Positions 1 through 9,239 of a stretch of DNA of 64,000 nt are shown here, piece by piece (positions within the stretch are counted from its first letter, which is position 1; every line of letters starts with the position of its first letter). Below the pieces are notes generated by a model, which saw only the letters and a list, made by a program, of their open reading frames with translations, was not told the DNA's origin and did no database searches. The position numbers and the translations under genes were made by a program. This DNA is from Mariniflexile sp. TRM1-10 (lineage in GTDB: Bacteria; Bacteroidota; Bacteroidia; Flavobacteriales; Flavobacteriaceae), in assembly GCF_003425985.1 (NCBI RefSeq), contig NZ_CP022985.1:2455501-2519500 (forward strand), in the 5' to 3' direction.

Positions 1-567
1 AAATCGGTAAAAATATCTTATGAAGCACCTTTGCAAGATGCACAACGTGCTTTAAGAATAGTTCGTTCACAATCGGAGAAATGGCATGTAAATCCAAACA
101 AAATTGGCATTATGGGGTTTTCAGCTGGTGGTCATGTTGCTTCTACTTTAGGCACTCAATTTGATAAACCAAACAATTTTAAAGGGACTACAATTGATAC
201 CATTTCAGCACGACCAGATTTTATGATATTAATTTATCCAGTTGTAACCATGAAAATGGATTACACACATACAGGATCTCGATTGAATTTATTGGGTAAA
301 AATCCATCGGATGCATTAATAAATCAGTATTCAAATGAATTACAGGTTACTGAAAATACACCTCCAACGTTTATAGTACATTCTACTAATGATGGTGTTG
401 TACCTGTAGAAAATAGTTTGAACCTATACAAAGCTTTGAAGGATATAGGTATTAAAACGGAAATGCATATTTACCCTGAAGGTGGCCATGGCTATAGTTT
501 AGCTTTAGGAAGAGGTTATTTGCAAACGTGGCCTGACAGATTGTTTGATTGGTTACAAAGTTTTTAA
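1..567 (+). CDS. Alpha/beta hydrolase (esterase-like), 5' end cut by window
   Basis: The frame is open from base 1, so the true start lies upstream; about 188 residues remain. The nucleophile elbow GFSAGGH is followed by a probable acid residue in STNDGVVP and a catalytic His in PEGGHGYSL, giving a Ser-Asp-His triad in the right order. This fits the BD-FAE/dienelactone-hydrolase-like esterases that Bacteroidota often use on acetylated or feruloylated polysaccharides. The substrate cannot be told from this fragment. A signal peptide, if any, would lie outside the window. The SET gene follows on the same strand 27 bases later. Confidence 0.8.
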   Translation, partial: KSVKISYEAPLQDAQRALRIVRSQSEKWHVNPNKIGIMGFSAGGHVASTLGTQFDKPNNFKGTTIDTISARPDFMILIYPVVTMKMDYTHTGSRLNLLGKNPSDALINQYSNELQVTENTPPTFIVHSTNDGVVPVENSLNLYKALKDIGIKTEMHIYPEGGHGYSLALGRGYLQTWPDRLFDWLQSF

Positions 568-594
568 TTTCTTTATAGATAGCCTATATTTATT

Positions 595-942
595 ATGGTA
601 GAAGTAAAACAATCGCCATTACACGGAAAAGGTGTTTTTGCAACGCGACATATTGCTAAAGGCGAACTATTAGTTGCAAGCCACATGGCGCTTATTCACG
701 TAAATGAAAATTTGCCAGAAGTTTTGGCAACCCTTCAGTTTCCTTGGACAGAGGAATATGATGCTATTTGTATAAGTGATGCGGGGAGTTTTTTTAATCA
801 TAGTAGTCAACCGAATGCGAAAGTTGACGAGCGTGATTTTGATAACCTAATCCAAACATTTGTAGCAAAAACAGATATTGTGAAGGGCACTGAAATTACC
901 ATTTATTACAACGATGCTTTTGAGGATTTTGTTAATCTTTAA
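595..942 (+). CDS. Small SET-domain protein
   Basis: A 115-residue stand-alone SET domain. It opens with the usual KGVFATRHIAKGE strand, carries the NHSSQPNA motif that binds S-adenosylmethionine, and ends in GTEITIYYND, the SET tyrosine motif. There is no pre-SET or post-SET Cys cluster. Small bacterial SET proteins of this kind are putative protein-lysine methyltransferases; the target is unknown. The ATG at 595 is the natural start. It is followed by a bidirectional terminator shared with leuB. Confidence 0.75.
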   Translation: MVEVKQSPLHGKGVFATRHIAKGELLVASHMALIHVNENLPEVLATLQFPWTEEYDAICISDAGSFFNHSSQPNAKVDERDFDNLIQTFVAKTDIVKGTEITIYYNDAFEDFVNL

Positions 943-1007
943 TTTAGAAAACTACTTTGAAATAATTAAGGGCCATTAGTCTGTTGTTTATAATGAAATA
1001 GTTTTTT

Positions 1008-1079
1008 TGTGTTAGGGATTGCTCATGCGCTCTATTATACGCTAGCAGATGCGAAGTCTCCCGACTTCGCACAGCAACT
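1008..1079. repeat. Intergenic palindromic repeat
   Basis: A hairpin TGCGAAGTC (1050-1058) / GACTTCGCA (1063-1071) sits behind GTGTTAGGGATTGCTCAT. A near match to that last string, GTGTTAGGATTGCTCAT, occurs near 26740, so this is a dispersed element. It fills most of the gap between the SET gene and leuB. Confidence 0.5.
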
Positions 1080-1098
1080 ACCAAATAAAACATATTAA

Positions 1099-1126
1099 AA
1101 AAGCGCACTTCTTAAAATGCGCTTTT
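1099..1126. terminator. Bidirectional intrinsic terminator
   Basis: Stem AAAAGCGCA (1099-1107) / TGCGCTTTT (1118-1126). It is A-rich on the left and T-rich on the right, so it can work on both strands. It lies between the convergent SET gene and leuB. Confidence 0.7.
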
Positions 1127-1173
1127 ATGGACTATCCCGAAAGATTTTAAATTTTGGTGACTAACTCAAATAA

Positions 1174-2292
1174 TTAAATGATTGTGGACTGCCCTAAATG
1201 TATGTTGGTAAAGTTTAAATTGGTTTCATCTGGATTGTTTATAAAATCTTCAATGAAATCGCCAACTTTTGTGGTGGTAATGTTATCGTACTTCGTATTT
1301 AAATCGGGTGTGGTAATATGTAGTTTTAACGATTTATCTACACCTTCTCTTACTAATGCTGCTTCGTCATCCAACCCAAAATGGTCTAACAACATGGCTG
1401 CTGCCAAAATGGATGCTATAGGGTTTGCAATGCCTTTGTTGGCTGCTTTTGAGTAAGCCCCATGTATGGGCTCAAACATAGCGTGCTTATCTCCTAAAGA
1501 CGCCGAAGCTAATAAGCCAATGGAACCTACAATGACGCTGGCTTCTTCCGATAAGATGTCGCCAAACATGTTTTCGGTTAAAATAACATCAAATTGTCTT
1601 GGATTCATGATGAGCTCCATAGCGGCATTGTCGATATACATAAAATGCAATCGAACATTTGGGTATTGCGGTGCTAATTCTTGCACGACTCTACGCCATA
1701 ATCTGGAGCTTTCTAGAGCATTGGCTTTATCAACCAAGGTTAATTTGCGTTTTCTGGATTGGGCAGCCTTAAATGCTAAATGGGCGATGCGTTCAATTTC
1801 TAAACGAGTGTATTCGCAAATATCGGACGCTGTATTGCCGTCGTCGCTTAATTTTTTTTCACCAAAATAAATGCCTCCAGTGAGTTCGCGGTAAATAAGA
1901 ATATTGGTATTGCTTATTTGTTTTTTCTTTAAAGAAGATTTATTAAGCAAATCTTCGTAAGCAATTACAGGCCTTATATTGGTATAAAGACCCAACGATT
2001 TACGTAATCGTAAAAGACCTTGTTCGGGTCTTATTTTGGCGTAGGGATCTAAATCGAACGCTGCATTTCCTATGGCACCGAATAAGATAGCATCGGCATT
2101 TTCACAAATGCTAATGGTTTCTTCTGGCAACGGATTCCCTGTTTTTTCTATAGCACTAGCACCAACTAAAGCGTGTTGAAATGTAAATACATGGTTAAAC
2201 TCCATAGCAATAGCTTTCAAGACCTTTTCGGCTTGTGCTATGACTTCTGGACCTATGCCATCGCCTGGTAAAACGGCTATATTTAATTTCAT
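1174..2292 (-). CDS. leuB: 3-isopropylmalate dehydrogenase
   Basis: A 372-residue LeuB, the NAD-dependent oxidative decarboxylation step of leucine synthesis. The start LPGDGIGPEVIAQA binds the nucleotide and substrate, the RELTGGIYFGEK loop is typical of LeuB rather than isocitrate dehydrogenase, and LFEPIHGAYSKAANK-type sequence near residue 270 is the cofactor signature. Length is normal. It lies downstream of leuA on the minus strand with a 54-base gap holding a palindrome, so the two are probably co-transcribed. leuCD are not in the window. Confidence 0.97.
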   Translation of the reverse strand: MKLNIAVLPGDGIGPEVIAQAEKVLKAIAMEFNHVFTFQHALVGASAIEKTGNPLPEETISICENADAILFGAIGNAAFDLDPYAKIRPEQGLLRLRKSLGLYTNIRPVIAYEDLLNKSSLKKKQISNTNILIYRELTGGIYFGEKKLSDDGNTASDICEYTRLEIERIAHLAFKAAQSRKRKLTLVDKANALESSRLWRRVVQELAPQYPNVRLHFMYIDNAAMELIMNPRQFDVILTENMFGDILSEEASVIVGSIGLLASASLGDKHAMFEPIHGAYSKAANKGIANPIASILAAAMLLDHFGLDDEAALVREGVDKSLKLHITTPDLNTKYDNITTTKVGDFIEDFINNPDETNLNFTNIHLGQSTII

Positions 2293-2307
2293 ATGTAAAT
2301 TTTTTTC

Positions 2308-2328
2308 ATTCTCGCGAAAGCGGGAATC
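2308..2328. repeat. REP-like palindrome, copy 1
   Basis: ATTCTCGC-GAAA-GCGGGAAT plus C, between leuA and leuB. One of six copies in this window of a short palindrome of form ATTCCYGC-n-GCRGGAATC (others at 9145, 26900, 29023, 49642, 56879). Confidence 0.8.
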
Positions 2329-2346
2329 TTTTTATTTATTAAGCTA

Positions 2347-3522
2347 CTAAGCTGAAATAATTTCCTTATATAATTTACTGTTCTCTATAATGTAATGAAT
2401 ATCGTTATCATCAACTTCTTTCTTATTATCGGCAAAATCCAAGAAATTTAAATAGATTTCATCCAATTGAAGTTTCGTTAATTCGTATCCAACATTCTTT
2501 GCTCTATATGCTAATGCAGCACGCCCACTTCTTGCGGTTAACACAATAGCGGATTCGGTGACGCCAACATCTTTTGGATCTATAATTTCGTAAGTTTCAC
2601 GATTTTTAATCACACCGTCTTGATGGATTCCAGAACTATGGGCAAAGGCGTTAGCCCCAACAATAGCTTTGTTAGGTTGCGTATAAATACCCATACTTTC
2701 TGATACCAATTGGCTAATACCATAAAGCATTTCTGTTTTGATACGGGTATCTAAATTTAAATATGGGTGTTGTTTTAAAATCATCACGACTTCTTCTAAA
2801 GCGGTGTTTCCTGCACGCTCACCAATACCGTTTATGGTACATTCAATTTGGCGGGCACCATTAATAACACCTTCTATGGAGTTGGCTGTTGCCAATCCTA
2901 GATCGTTATGGCAGTGACATGATAAAACAGCCTTTTCAATACCTTTTACGTTTTCTTTTAGATATTTAATTTTAGCACCATACTCGTGTGGTAAACAGTA
3001 ACCAGTAGTATCTGGAATGTTTAAAACGGTAGCACCGGCTTTAATAACAGCTTCACATATGCGTGCTAAATATTCGTTATCGGTTCTTCCAGCATCTTCA
3101 GCATAAAATTCTACATCTTCAACAAAAGATTTTGCGTAACTTACCGCCTTAAAAGCACGGTCAAGAATGGCGTCTCTATTTGAGTTGAATTTGAATTTTA
3201 TATGAGAATCAGAGGTTCCAATTCCGGTATGTATTCGTGGAGTTTTAGCGTATTTTAATGCTTCGGCAGCTACTTTTATATCGTTTTCAACAGAACGGGT
3301 TAAACCACAGACTGTTGCATGCTTAACAATTTTAGAAATGGCTTCAACCGATTTAAAATCGCCAGGACTTGATACAGGGAAACCGGCCTCAATAATATCA
3401 ACACCTAACAAATCAAGCTGTTCAGCAATGATTAATTTTTGTTCAGTGTTTAGTTTGCAGCCTGGGACTTGCTCGCCATCGCGAAGCGTAGTGTCAAAAA
3501 TTTGGACGTTAGTATTAGACAT
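2347..3522 (-). CDS. leuA: 2-isopropylmalate synthase, short form
   Basis: The 391-residue TIM-barrel enzyme starts leucine synthesis from acetyl-CoA and 2-oxoisovalerate. It has the [13 protein letters not shown] signature at the N-terminus and the metal-binding [12 protein letters not shown] motif near residue 200. It stops after the catalytic and linker parts and lacks the roughly 120-residue C-terminal LeuA dimer domain that binds leucine in the 520-residue enterobacterial type, so classic leucine feedback is not expected. Homocitrate or citramalate synthase are related options, but the neighbouring leuB supports leuA. Confidence 0.9.
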   Translation of the reverse strand: MSNTNVQIFDTTLRDGEQVPGCKLNTEQKLIIAEQLDLLGVDIIEAGFPVSSPGDFKSVEAISKIVKHATVCGLTRSVENDIKVAAEALKYAKTPRIHTGIGTSDSHIKFKFNSNRDAILDRAFKAVSYAKSFVEDVEFYAEDAGRTDNEYLARICEAVIKAGATVLNIPDTTGYCLPHEYGAKIKYLKENVKGIEKAVLSCHCHNDLGLATANSIEGVINGARQIECTINGIGERAGNTALEEVVMILKQHPYLNLDTRIKTEMLYGISQLVSESMGIYTQPNKAIVGANAFAHSSGIHQDGVIKNRETYEIIDPKDVGVTESAIVLTARSGRAALAYRAKNVGYELTKLQLDEIYLNFLDFADNKKEVDDNDIHYIIENSKLYKEIISA

Positions 3523-3670
3523 TTAATAAAATAAATTTTTCTTTTGTATTACGAATGTATATTTTGGTTTCCTTAAATGATAATGCAACTCACTTTTTTT
3601 ACGATGTTTAACTTGAATATGGTTTAGTTAAATAATTGAAAATCAAATTTTTAACAAGGTTTTTATAACT

Positions 3671-5221
3671 ATGACAAAAGAGCAAAAAGATAATTTGTTT
3701 GTATTGGTAAAGTCGCTTTCTAAGTCTGAAAAGCGCCAATTTAAACTTTATGTTGGACGATTAGGAGTTAATGAAGATTCAAAATTTTTGACGCTTTTTA
3801 ATATTTTAGAAAAACTTTCGACTTACGATGAAGCTGCAATTCTTAAAAAAGGGATTGTAAAAAAAGAGCAGCTATCTAATTTAAAAGCGCATTTGTACAA
3901 GCAAATTTTAATTAGTTTACGGTTAAACCCGTCGCATCAAAATGTGAGAATCCAAATCCGCGAACAGTTAGATTTTGCAACCATTTTATACCACAAAGGC
4001 TTATATAAACAAAGTTTAAAAATATTAGATAAGGCCAAGAATTTAGCCATTGCCAACGAAGAAAAGAATGTGGCATATGAAATTGTTGAACTGGAAAAAG
4101 TTATAGAATCCCAGTATATTACAAGGAGTTTAAGTAATAGGGCCGATGAGTTGTCCATACAGGCCAAAGAGCTAAGCCAACAAAATGTCTTGGCTAGTAA
4201 ATTATCTAATTTATCGCTTCAATTGTACGGTTTGTTTTTAAAAACAGGCTATGTAAAAAACGATAAGGAAAGTAAACGTGTTATTAAATATTTTAACGCA
4301 AGACTTCCAAAATATGATATAAACACCTTGGGTTTCCGAGAAAAATTGTGGCTATACAAAGCCTATTTATGGTATAGTTTTTTAACGGTTGATTTTTTGT
4401 CTTGTTATAAATATGCCACAAAATGGGTGGAACTTTTTTATGAGAACAAGGATCAAATTATGTTAAATCCAGTCTTTTTTTTAAGAGGAAACCACTATTT
4501 GCTTGAAGCTTTATTTTATTTAAGACACTACGAAAAGTTTAAAGAGTCGTTAATACGATTGGAAACCATTACTAAAGAGAAATGGTTTCCTTTTGATGAT
4601 AATATTGATGGTTTAGCGTTTCTCTATGTTTATAATAATAAATTCAATCTTCATTTTATGGAAGGTAGCTTTAAGGAAGGTTTACCGCTAGTTGATGAAG
4701 TTTTACATCGGTTAAAAGATTATAGCGACAGGATTGATGAACATCACATTATGGTGTTTTATTACAAAATAGCGAGTATGTATTTTGGTGCCGGTGAAAA
4801 TAAAAAGTGTATTCAATATTTAGAAAAAATAATAAGTAACAAAACCCTGCAAATGCGAGAGGATTTATTATGTTTTTCAAGAATATTGAATCTGGTTGCG
4901 CATTATGAAGCGGGAATGGACTATAATTTAGATGTGCTAATTCGTAGTACCTATAAGTTTTTAATTAAAATGGAAGACCTGTATGATGTACAAAAGGAGT
5001 TTATTAAATTCTTAAGAGGTTTGGGTGATATTTATCCAAATGAAGTTAGAAACGAGTTTATTAAACTTCATAAGAAACTTAAGGAATTTGAACACGATCC
5101 ATACCAAAGCCGCGCTTTTTTGTACTTAGATATTATATCGTGGTTAGAGTCTAAAATTGAGAATAAACCAATTGCTTTAGTCATTCAAGACAAATTTCAT
5201 GGTATGCGTTCTAACAAGTAA
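3671..5221 (+). CDS. Conserved all-helical (TPR-like) protein, unknown function
   Basis: 516 residues, almost wholly predicted helix, with repeated pairs such as LYHKGLYKQSLKILDKAKNL and EGSFKEGLPLVDEVLHRLK that look like tetratricopeptide units. The first 60 residues are basic (SLSKSEKRQFKLYVGR). There is no signal peptide, membrane segment or enzymatic motif. It is divergent from leuA across a 148-base gap and ends 119 bases before the SAM riboswitch. It probably acts as a cytoplasmic protein-interaction scaffold; this rests on fold only. Confidence 0.7.
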   Translation: MTKEQKDNLFVLVKSLSKSEKRQFKLYVGRLGVNEDSKFLTLFNILEKLSTYDEAAILKKGIVKKEQLSNLKAHLYKQILISLRLNPSHQNVRIQIREQLDFATILYHKGLYKQSLKILDKAKNLAIANEEKNVAYEIVELEKVIESQYITRSLSNRADELSIQAKELSQQNVLASKLSNLSLQLYGLFLKTGYVKNDKESKRVIKYFNARLPKYDINTLGFREKLWLYKAYLWYSFLTVDFLSCYKYATKWVELFYENKDQIMLNPVFFLRGNHYLLEALFYLRHYEKFKESLIRLETITKEKWFPFDDNIDGLAFLYVYNNKFNLHFMEGSFKEGLPLVDEVLHRLKDYSDRIDEHHIMVFYYKIASMYFGAGENKKCIQYLEKIISNKTLQMREDLLCFSRILNLVAHYEAGMDYNLDVLIRSTYKFLIKMEDLYDVQKEFIKFLRGLGDIYPNEVRNEFIKLHKKLKEFEHDPYQSRAFLYLDIISWLESKIENKPIALVIQDKFHGMRSNK

Positions 5222-5340
5222 GATTTAAACAAAATAGCTAAAAGCTTAAATGTTTTTAAAAAATTTATTGAAAAAAATTAGGATTTTAACTTTTTCTAAC
5301 TGAATATTTGCATTCACAAAGTTCAATAACTTACTGAAAT

Positions 5341-5459
5341 GTTATCAAGAAAGGTGGAGGGATTAGACCCTGTGAAACCTTAGCAACCCTTTACCTGTAA
5401 AGAAGGTGCTAAATTCTACCCAGTTCTGGATGGTTTTCAGAATGATATGGATAGATAAC
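5341..5459 (+). promoter_or_regulatory. SAM-I (S-box) riboswitch for the metX-thrA fusion
   Basis: P1 pairs GTTATC (5341-5346) with GATAAC (5454-5459). Between them are the S-box landmarks in order: AAGGTGGAGGGATTAGACCC, TGTGAAACCTTAGCAACC, the P3-P4 region, and AAGGTGCTAAATTCTACCC. A weak -7 element AATATTTG lies at 5303-5310. No intrinsic terminator was seen after P1, so the mode of control (transcription or translation) is open. The start codon lies 285 bases downstream because a repeat element sits in between. Confidence 0.95.
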
Positions 5460-5552
5460 CAAACAAAATTGCTTACGGTAATTTTTATTTCTTTTTAACA
5501 TTTTTCTATTAAGTACATCTAAACAATGTTGTGTTGGACTAATTTTGTAATT

Positions 5553-5713
5553 GAACTCGTTTAAGCTTTTTAGATTGAAGCGAAAATCTGTTATTTTGTG
5601 CTCGATTGAAGGCTTTTTTGAGTTGCATAGCAGGGCTACGGAAGGAAGAAAAGACTAAAAGCGAGTGCGAAAGGACAATTTTTTAGCCAATTGTGAAAGG
5701 TTTAAATGAGTTC
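5553..5713. mobile_element. MITE-like element, copy 1 (161 bp)
   Basis: The ends are GAACTCGTTTAAGCTTTTT and the inverse of GAAAGGTTTAAATGAGTTC, an imperfect terminal inverted repeat. It is flanked on both sides by ATT, a possible 3-bp target duplication. It shares a 36-base identical core (5620-5655, starting GAGTTGCATAGCAGGGCTAC) with copy 2 at 46883-47097. It lies in the 5' leader between the SAM riboswitch and the gene it controls. No ORF is inside. Confidence 0.75.
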
Positions 5714-5743
5714 ATTAATAAATAAAAAAATAGAAAACGTATT

Positions 5744-8700
5744 TTGAATATCAATTTACAACATATCATCATCAAAGATTACATTACGGAAAGCAACGTA
5801 TCTATTTCTGAAATCAAATTAAGCTATCAGCTATTTGGTAAGGCTTTAGGAACCGCACCTGTGGTATTGGTTAATCATGCGTTAACAGGGAATAGTAATG
5901 TAGCTGGCGAAAATGGCTGGTGGACTGATTTGGTTGGTGATGATAAAGTCATCGATACCAAGCTCTATTCAGTTTTGGCTTTTAATATTCCGGGCAATGG
6001 GTTTGATGGTTTTGTTATTGAAAACTATAAAGATTTTGTAGCACGCGATATTGCAAGCATCTTTCTAATGGGTTTAAAAGCGCTGAACATAGATAAGTTA
6101 TTTGCACTTATTGGAGGCTCGTTAGGTGGTGGTATTGCTTGGGAAATGGCCGTTTTAAATCCAGATATTACCGAAAATTTGATACCTGTCGCAACCGATT
6201 GGAAATCGACGGATTGGTTAATCGCCAATTGCCAAATTCAAGAACAGTTTTTGTTGAATTCCAGAAATCCGGTGCATGATGCCAGAATGCATGCCATGTT
6301 ATGTTACCGTACTCCAGAATCATTTAATAAGCGTTTTCAGCGTTCCAAAAATGTAGAGTTGGAAATTTTTAATGTGGAGAGTTGGTTACTGCATCATGGT
6401 AATAAATTACAGGAACGTTTTCAGCTTTCAGCTTATAAGTTGATGAATCAGTTATTAAAAACGATTGATGTTACCAAAAACAGACCAACCGATTTTAATG
6501 TACTGGAAAACATACACGGTAACATTCATATTATTGGGGTTGATTCCGATTTATTTTTTACAGCCGAGGAAAACAGGCAAACACATAAGCAATTGGCAGT
6601 GTCAAATCCCAATGTGACTTACAATGAGATACATTCGGTTCATGGGCATGATGCCTTTTTAATGGAGTACGAGCAATTAGAAAAAATAGTAGAAGGCATT
6701 TTTGTGCCAAGTTCTAAAAAGAGACGCATGAAAGTATTAAAGTTTGGAGGGAAATCGTTAGCAAACGGCGATGGATTGAACACCGTTATTTCAATTATTG
6801 AAAATAAGGTAAAAGAAGGCGAAAAGATTACGGTAGTGGTTTCGGCAAGAAGCTCTGCAACCGACGATTTAGAAGATATTTTAAACAAAGCAGCCAAAGG
6901 GCATCCTTATAAAGAAATTTTACAAGTATTTAAAAATTACCAAACGGAACCTTTAAAGGACATTGATTTTTCCAAAGAATTTTCAATTTTAGATAAACTC
7001 TTTGAAGGTGTTAGTTTATTGGGCGATTACAGTGAAAAAACCAAAGATGAAATTTTAGCACAAGGCGAATTGCTTTCAGTGAAACTTATTTCAGCTTTAT
7101 TAAATAAGAAAGGCATAAAAGCGTCTTCGGTTGATTCTAGGGAATTAATTAAAACCGATGGATCTTTTGGTAATGCACAACCTATTTTACAATTATCGAA
7201 AGATAACGTCAAGACCTTTTATAAAAATAGCGGTAACGATGTTGTAAATGTTGTAACAGGGTTTATTGCTTCAAACGCTAAAAATGAAACGACGACGTTG
7301 GGTAGAAACGGTAGCAATTACACGGCTGCATTACTCGCTAATTATCTAGATGCCGAAGAATTACAAAATTACACACACGTAAATGGTATTTATACGGCCA
7401 ATCCTGATTTGGTTGAAGATGCTAAAAAAATAAGAGAATTATCATTTAGTGAAGCCAATGAGTTAGCAAACTTTGGAACCACGGTTTTACACGCAAAAAC
7501 CATCATTCCATTAGTTGAAAAAAACATCAATCTTCGTATTCTAAATACCTTTAATCCTGAAGATGAAGGGACTTTGATTACAGCGAAACCAAATTCTAAA
7601 GAAGTCACCTCTTTATCGGTTTTAGACAATGTGGCATTATTGAATTTAGAAGGCCGTGGTTTGTTAGGGAAAAGTGGTGTAGATGCCCGAATTTTTGGTG
7701 CATTGGCGAAACATAATATTAGTGTTAGCATTATTTCCCAAGGGTCTTCAGAACGCGGTATAGGGTTGATAATTAATGACGATCAAGCCACCCAAGCGGT
7801 TATTGCTTTAGAGCGTGAGTTTGAAAACGATTTTTATTCACAAGATGTCAATAAAATCGGTGTAGTTGACGATGTATCGGTTATTTCCATTATTGGTATT
7901 GAATTGAGTTCATTCCATAAGCCATTCAACGCCCTTATAAAAAACCAAATAACACCATTATTATTTAATAATACGGTTACTGGAAAAAATGTGAGTTTGG
8001 TTGTTAAAAAGGATCAATTGCATAAAGCCATGAATGTGATTCATGGTGAGATTTTCGGAATTTCAAAAAAAATAAACATTGCCATTTTTGGTCACGGTGG
8101 CGTGGGTAGTGCCTTAATTAATCAGATTTTAAAATCGAAAGGCGATATTGAAAAACGAAAAGGAATTAATTTAAACGTGTTTGCTATTGGTAACTCTAAA
8201 AAACTGCTTTTAAACAAAAAAGGTGTAGATGGAAATTGGAAAGAAGCTATAAAAGCATCGCAGTTAGAAAGTTCTATAGAAGATGTCATTGCCTTTGCAA
8301 AAACACATCATTTAGAAAATTTAATAGCCGTAGATAATACAGCAAGCCCAAGTTTTCATAATAATTATGTGCCGTTGGTAGAAGCCGGTTTCGATTTGGT
8401 GTCATCAAACAAAATAGCCAATACGATTTCGTATCAGTTTTATGACGATTTACGAACCCAATTAAAAGAGCATAATAAACAGTATTTATACGAAACAACA
8501 GTTGGTGCAGGTCTGCCTTTAATTGATACCATTAAATTATTACACGAATCGGGTGAAAATATTACCAGAATTCGAGGGGTGTTTTCAGGAACTTTAAGCT
8601 ATTTATTCAATAATTTCTCTGTACAGGACAAACCGTTTAGTACCATTGTACAGGAAACTATAGGTAAAGGTTTTACCGAACCCGATCCAAGAGAAGACTT

Positions 8701-9145
8701 TTCAGGAAATGACGTTGCTAGAAAATTGTTAATTTTGGCAAGAGAGCTGGATTTGCAGAATGAGTTTGAAAATGTTTCGGTTCAAAATTTAATCCCTGAA
8801 GCTTATAGAAATATTTCAGTAGCCGAATTTTTAAGCCAACTGAATGTTTTGGATGAAGAGTTCCAAAAGATAAAAAAAGCTCAAAAACCGGGTTATGTTT
8901 TGAGATATATTGGCGATTTGTCGGGTGATTTATCAAAAGACAAAGGGAATTTAGAAGTGAAATTAATATCCATTCCTGGCGATAGTACTTTGGGTCAAAT
9001 AAAAGGAAGTGATGCTATTTTTGAGATATTTACAGAGTCATACGGCGAGCAACCTATAGTCATTCAAGGCGCCGGAGCAGGATCGGAAGTAACTGCTAGA
9101 GGCGTTTTTGGCGATATATTAAGATTGTCTAAACATATTAATTAA
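5744..9145 (+). CDS. Trifunctional MetX - aspartokinase - homoserine dehydrogenase fusion
   Basis: 1133 residues. Residues 1-325 are a homoserine O-acyltransferase (MetX-type alpha/beta hydrolase) with nucleophile Ser126 in GGSLGG, Asp269 in DSDLFF and His302 in GHDAF. Residue 329 is the Met that would start a normal ThrA: aspartokinase to about 615 (KFGGKSLAN), paired ACT domains to about 775, and NAD(P)-binding GHGGVGS then homoserine dehydrogenase to the end (TTVGAGLPLID, GKGFTEPDPREDFSG). It thus makes homoserine from aspartate and acylates it for methionine synthesis. The linker is only about eight basic residues. The start is a TTG at 5744; an in-frame stop lies just upstream and no earlier ATG exists. 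Internal initiation at the ATG at 6728 is possible. It is SAM-riboswitch controlled. Confidence 0.93.
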   Translation: MNINLQHIIIKDYITESNVSISEIKLSYQLFGKALGTAPVVLVNHALTGNSNVAGENGWWTDLVGDDKVIDTKLYSVLAFNIPGNGFDGFVIENYKDFVARDIASIFLMGLKALNIDKLFALIGGSLGGGIAWEMAVLNPDITENLIPVATDWKSTDWLIANCQIQEQFLLNSRNPVHDARMHAMLCYRTPESFNKRFQRSKNVELEIFNVESWLLHHGNKLQERFQLSAYKLMNQLLKTIDVTKNRPTDFNVLENIHGNIHIIGVDSDLFFTAEENRQTHKQLAVSNPNVTYNEIHSVHGHDAFLMEYEQLEKIVEGIFVPSSKKRRMKVLKFGGKSLANGDGLNTVISIIENKVKEGEKITVVVSARSSATDDLEDILNKAAKGHPYKEILQVFKNYQTEPLKDIDFSKEFSILDKLFEGVSLLGDYSEKTKDEILAQGELLSVKLISALLNKKGIKASSVDSRELIKTDGSFGNAQPILQLSKDNVKTFYKNSGNDVVNVVTGFIASNAKNETTTLGRNGSNYTAALLANYLDAEELQNYTHVNGIYTANPDLVEDAKKIRELSFSEANELANFGTTVLHAKTIIPLVEKNINLRILNTFNPEDEGTLITAKPNSKEVTSLSVLDNVALLNLEGRGLLGKSGVDARIFGALAKHNISVSIISQGSSERGIGLIINDDQATQAVIALEREFENDFYSQDVNKIGVVDDVSVISIIGIELSSFHKPFNALIKNQITPLLFNNTVTGKNVSLVVKKDQLHKAMNVIHGEIFGISKKINIAIFGHGGVGSALINQILKSKGDIEKRKGINLNVFAIGNSKKLLLNKKGVDGNWKEAIKASQLESSIEDVIAFAKTHHLENLIAVDNTASPSFHNNYVPLVEAGFDLVSSNKIANTISYQFYDDLRTQLKEHNKQYLYETTVGAGLPLIDTIKLLHESGENITRIRGVFSGTLSYLFNNFSVQDKPFSTIVQETIGKGFTEPDPREDFSGNDVARKLLILARELDLQNEFENVSVQNLIPEAYRNISVAEFLSQLNVLDEEFQKIKKAQKPGYVLRYIGDLSGDLSKDKGNLEVKLISIPGDSTLGQIKGSDAIFEIFTESYGEQPIVIQGAGAGSEVTARGVFGDILRLSKHIN

Positions 9146-9165
9146 TTCCCGCGCAGGCGGGAATC
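9145..9165. repeat. REP-like palindrome, copy 2
   Basis: ATTCCCGC-GCAG-GCGGGAAT plus C. It starts on the last base of the stop codon of the metX-thrA fusion and may also act as a weak 3' stabilising hairpin. Confidence 0.8.
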
Positions 9166-9239
9166 TTTTAAAACAATAACACGGATTATTTAAGAGTAAA
9201 GCATTTGTGAATTTGTGGAAAAAAATAAAAACATGCACG

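Noticed and set aside
5460..5552. Terminator-type expression platform after the first SAM riboswitch
   Set aside because: No stem followed by a T-run could be found; the mode of control is left open.
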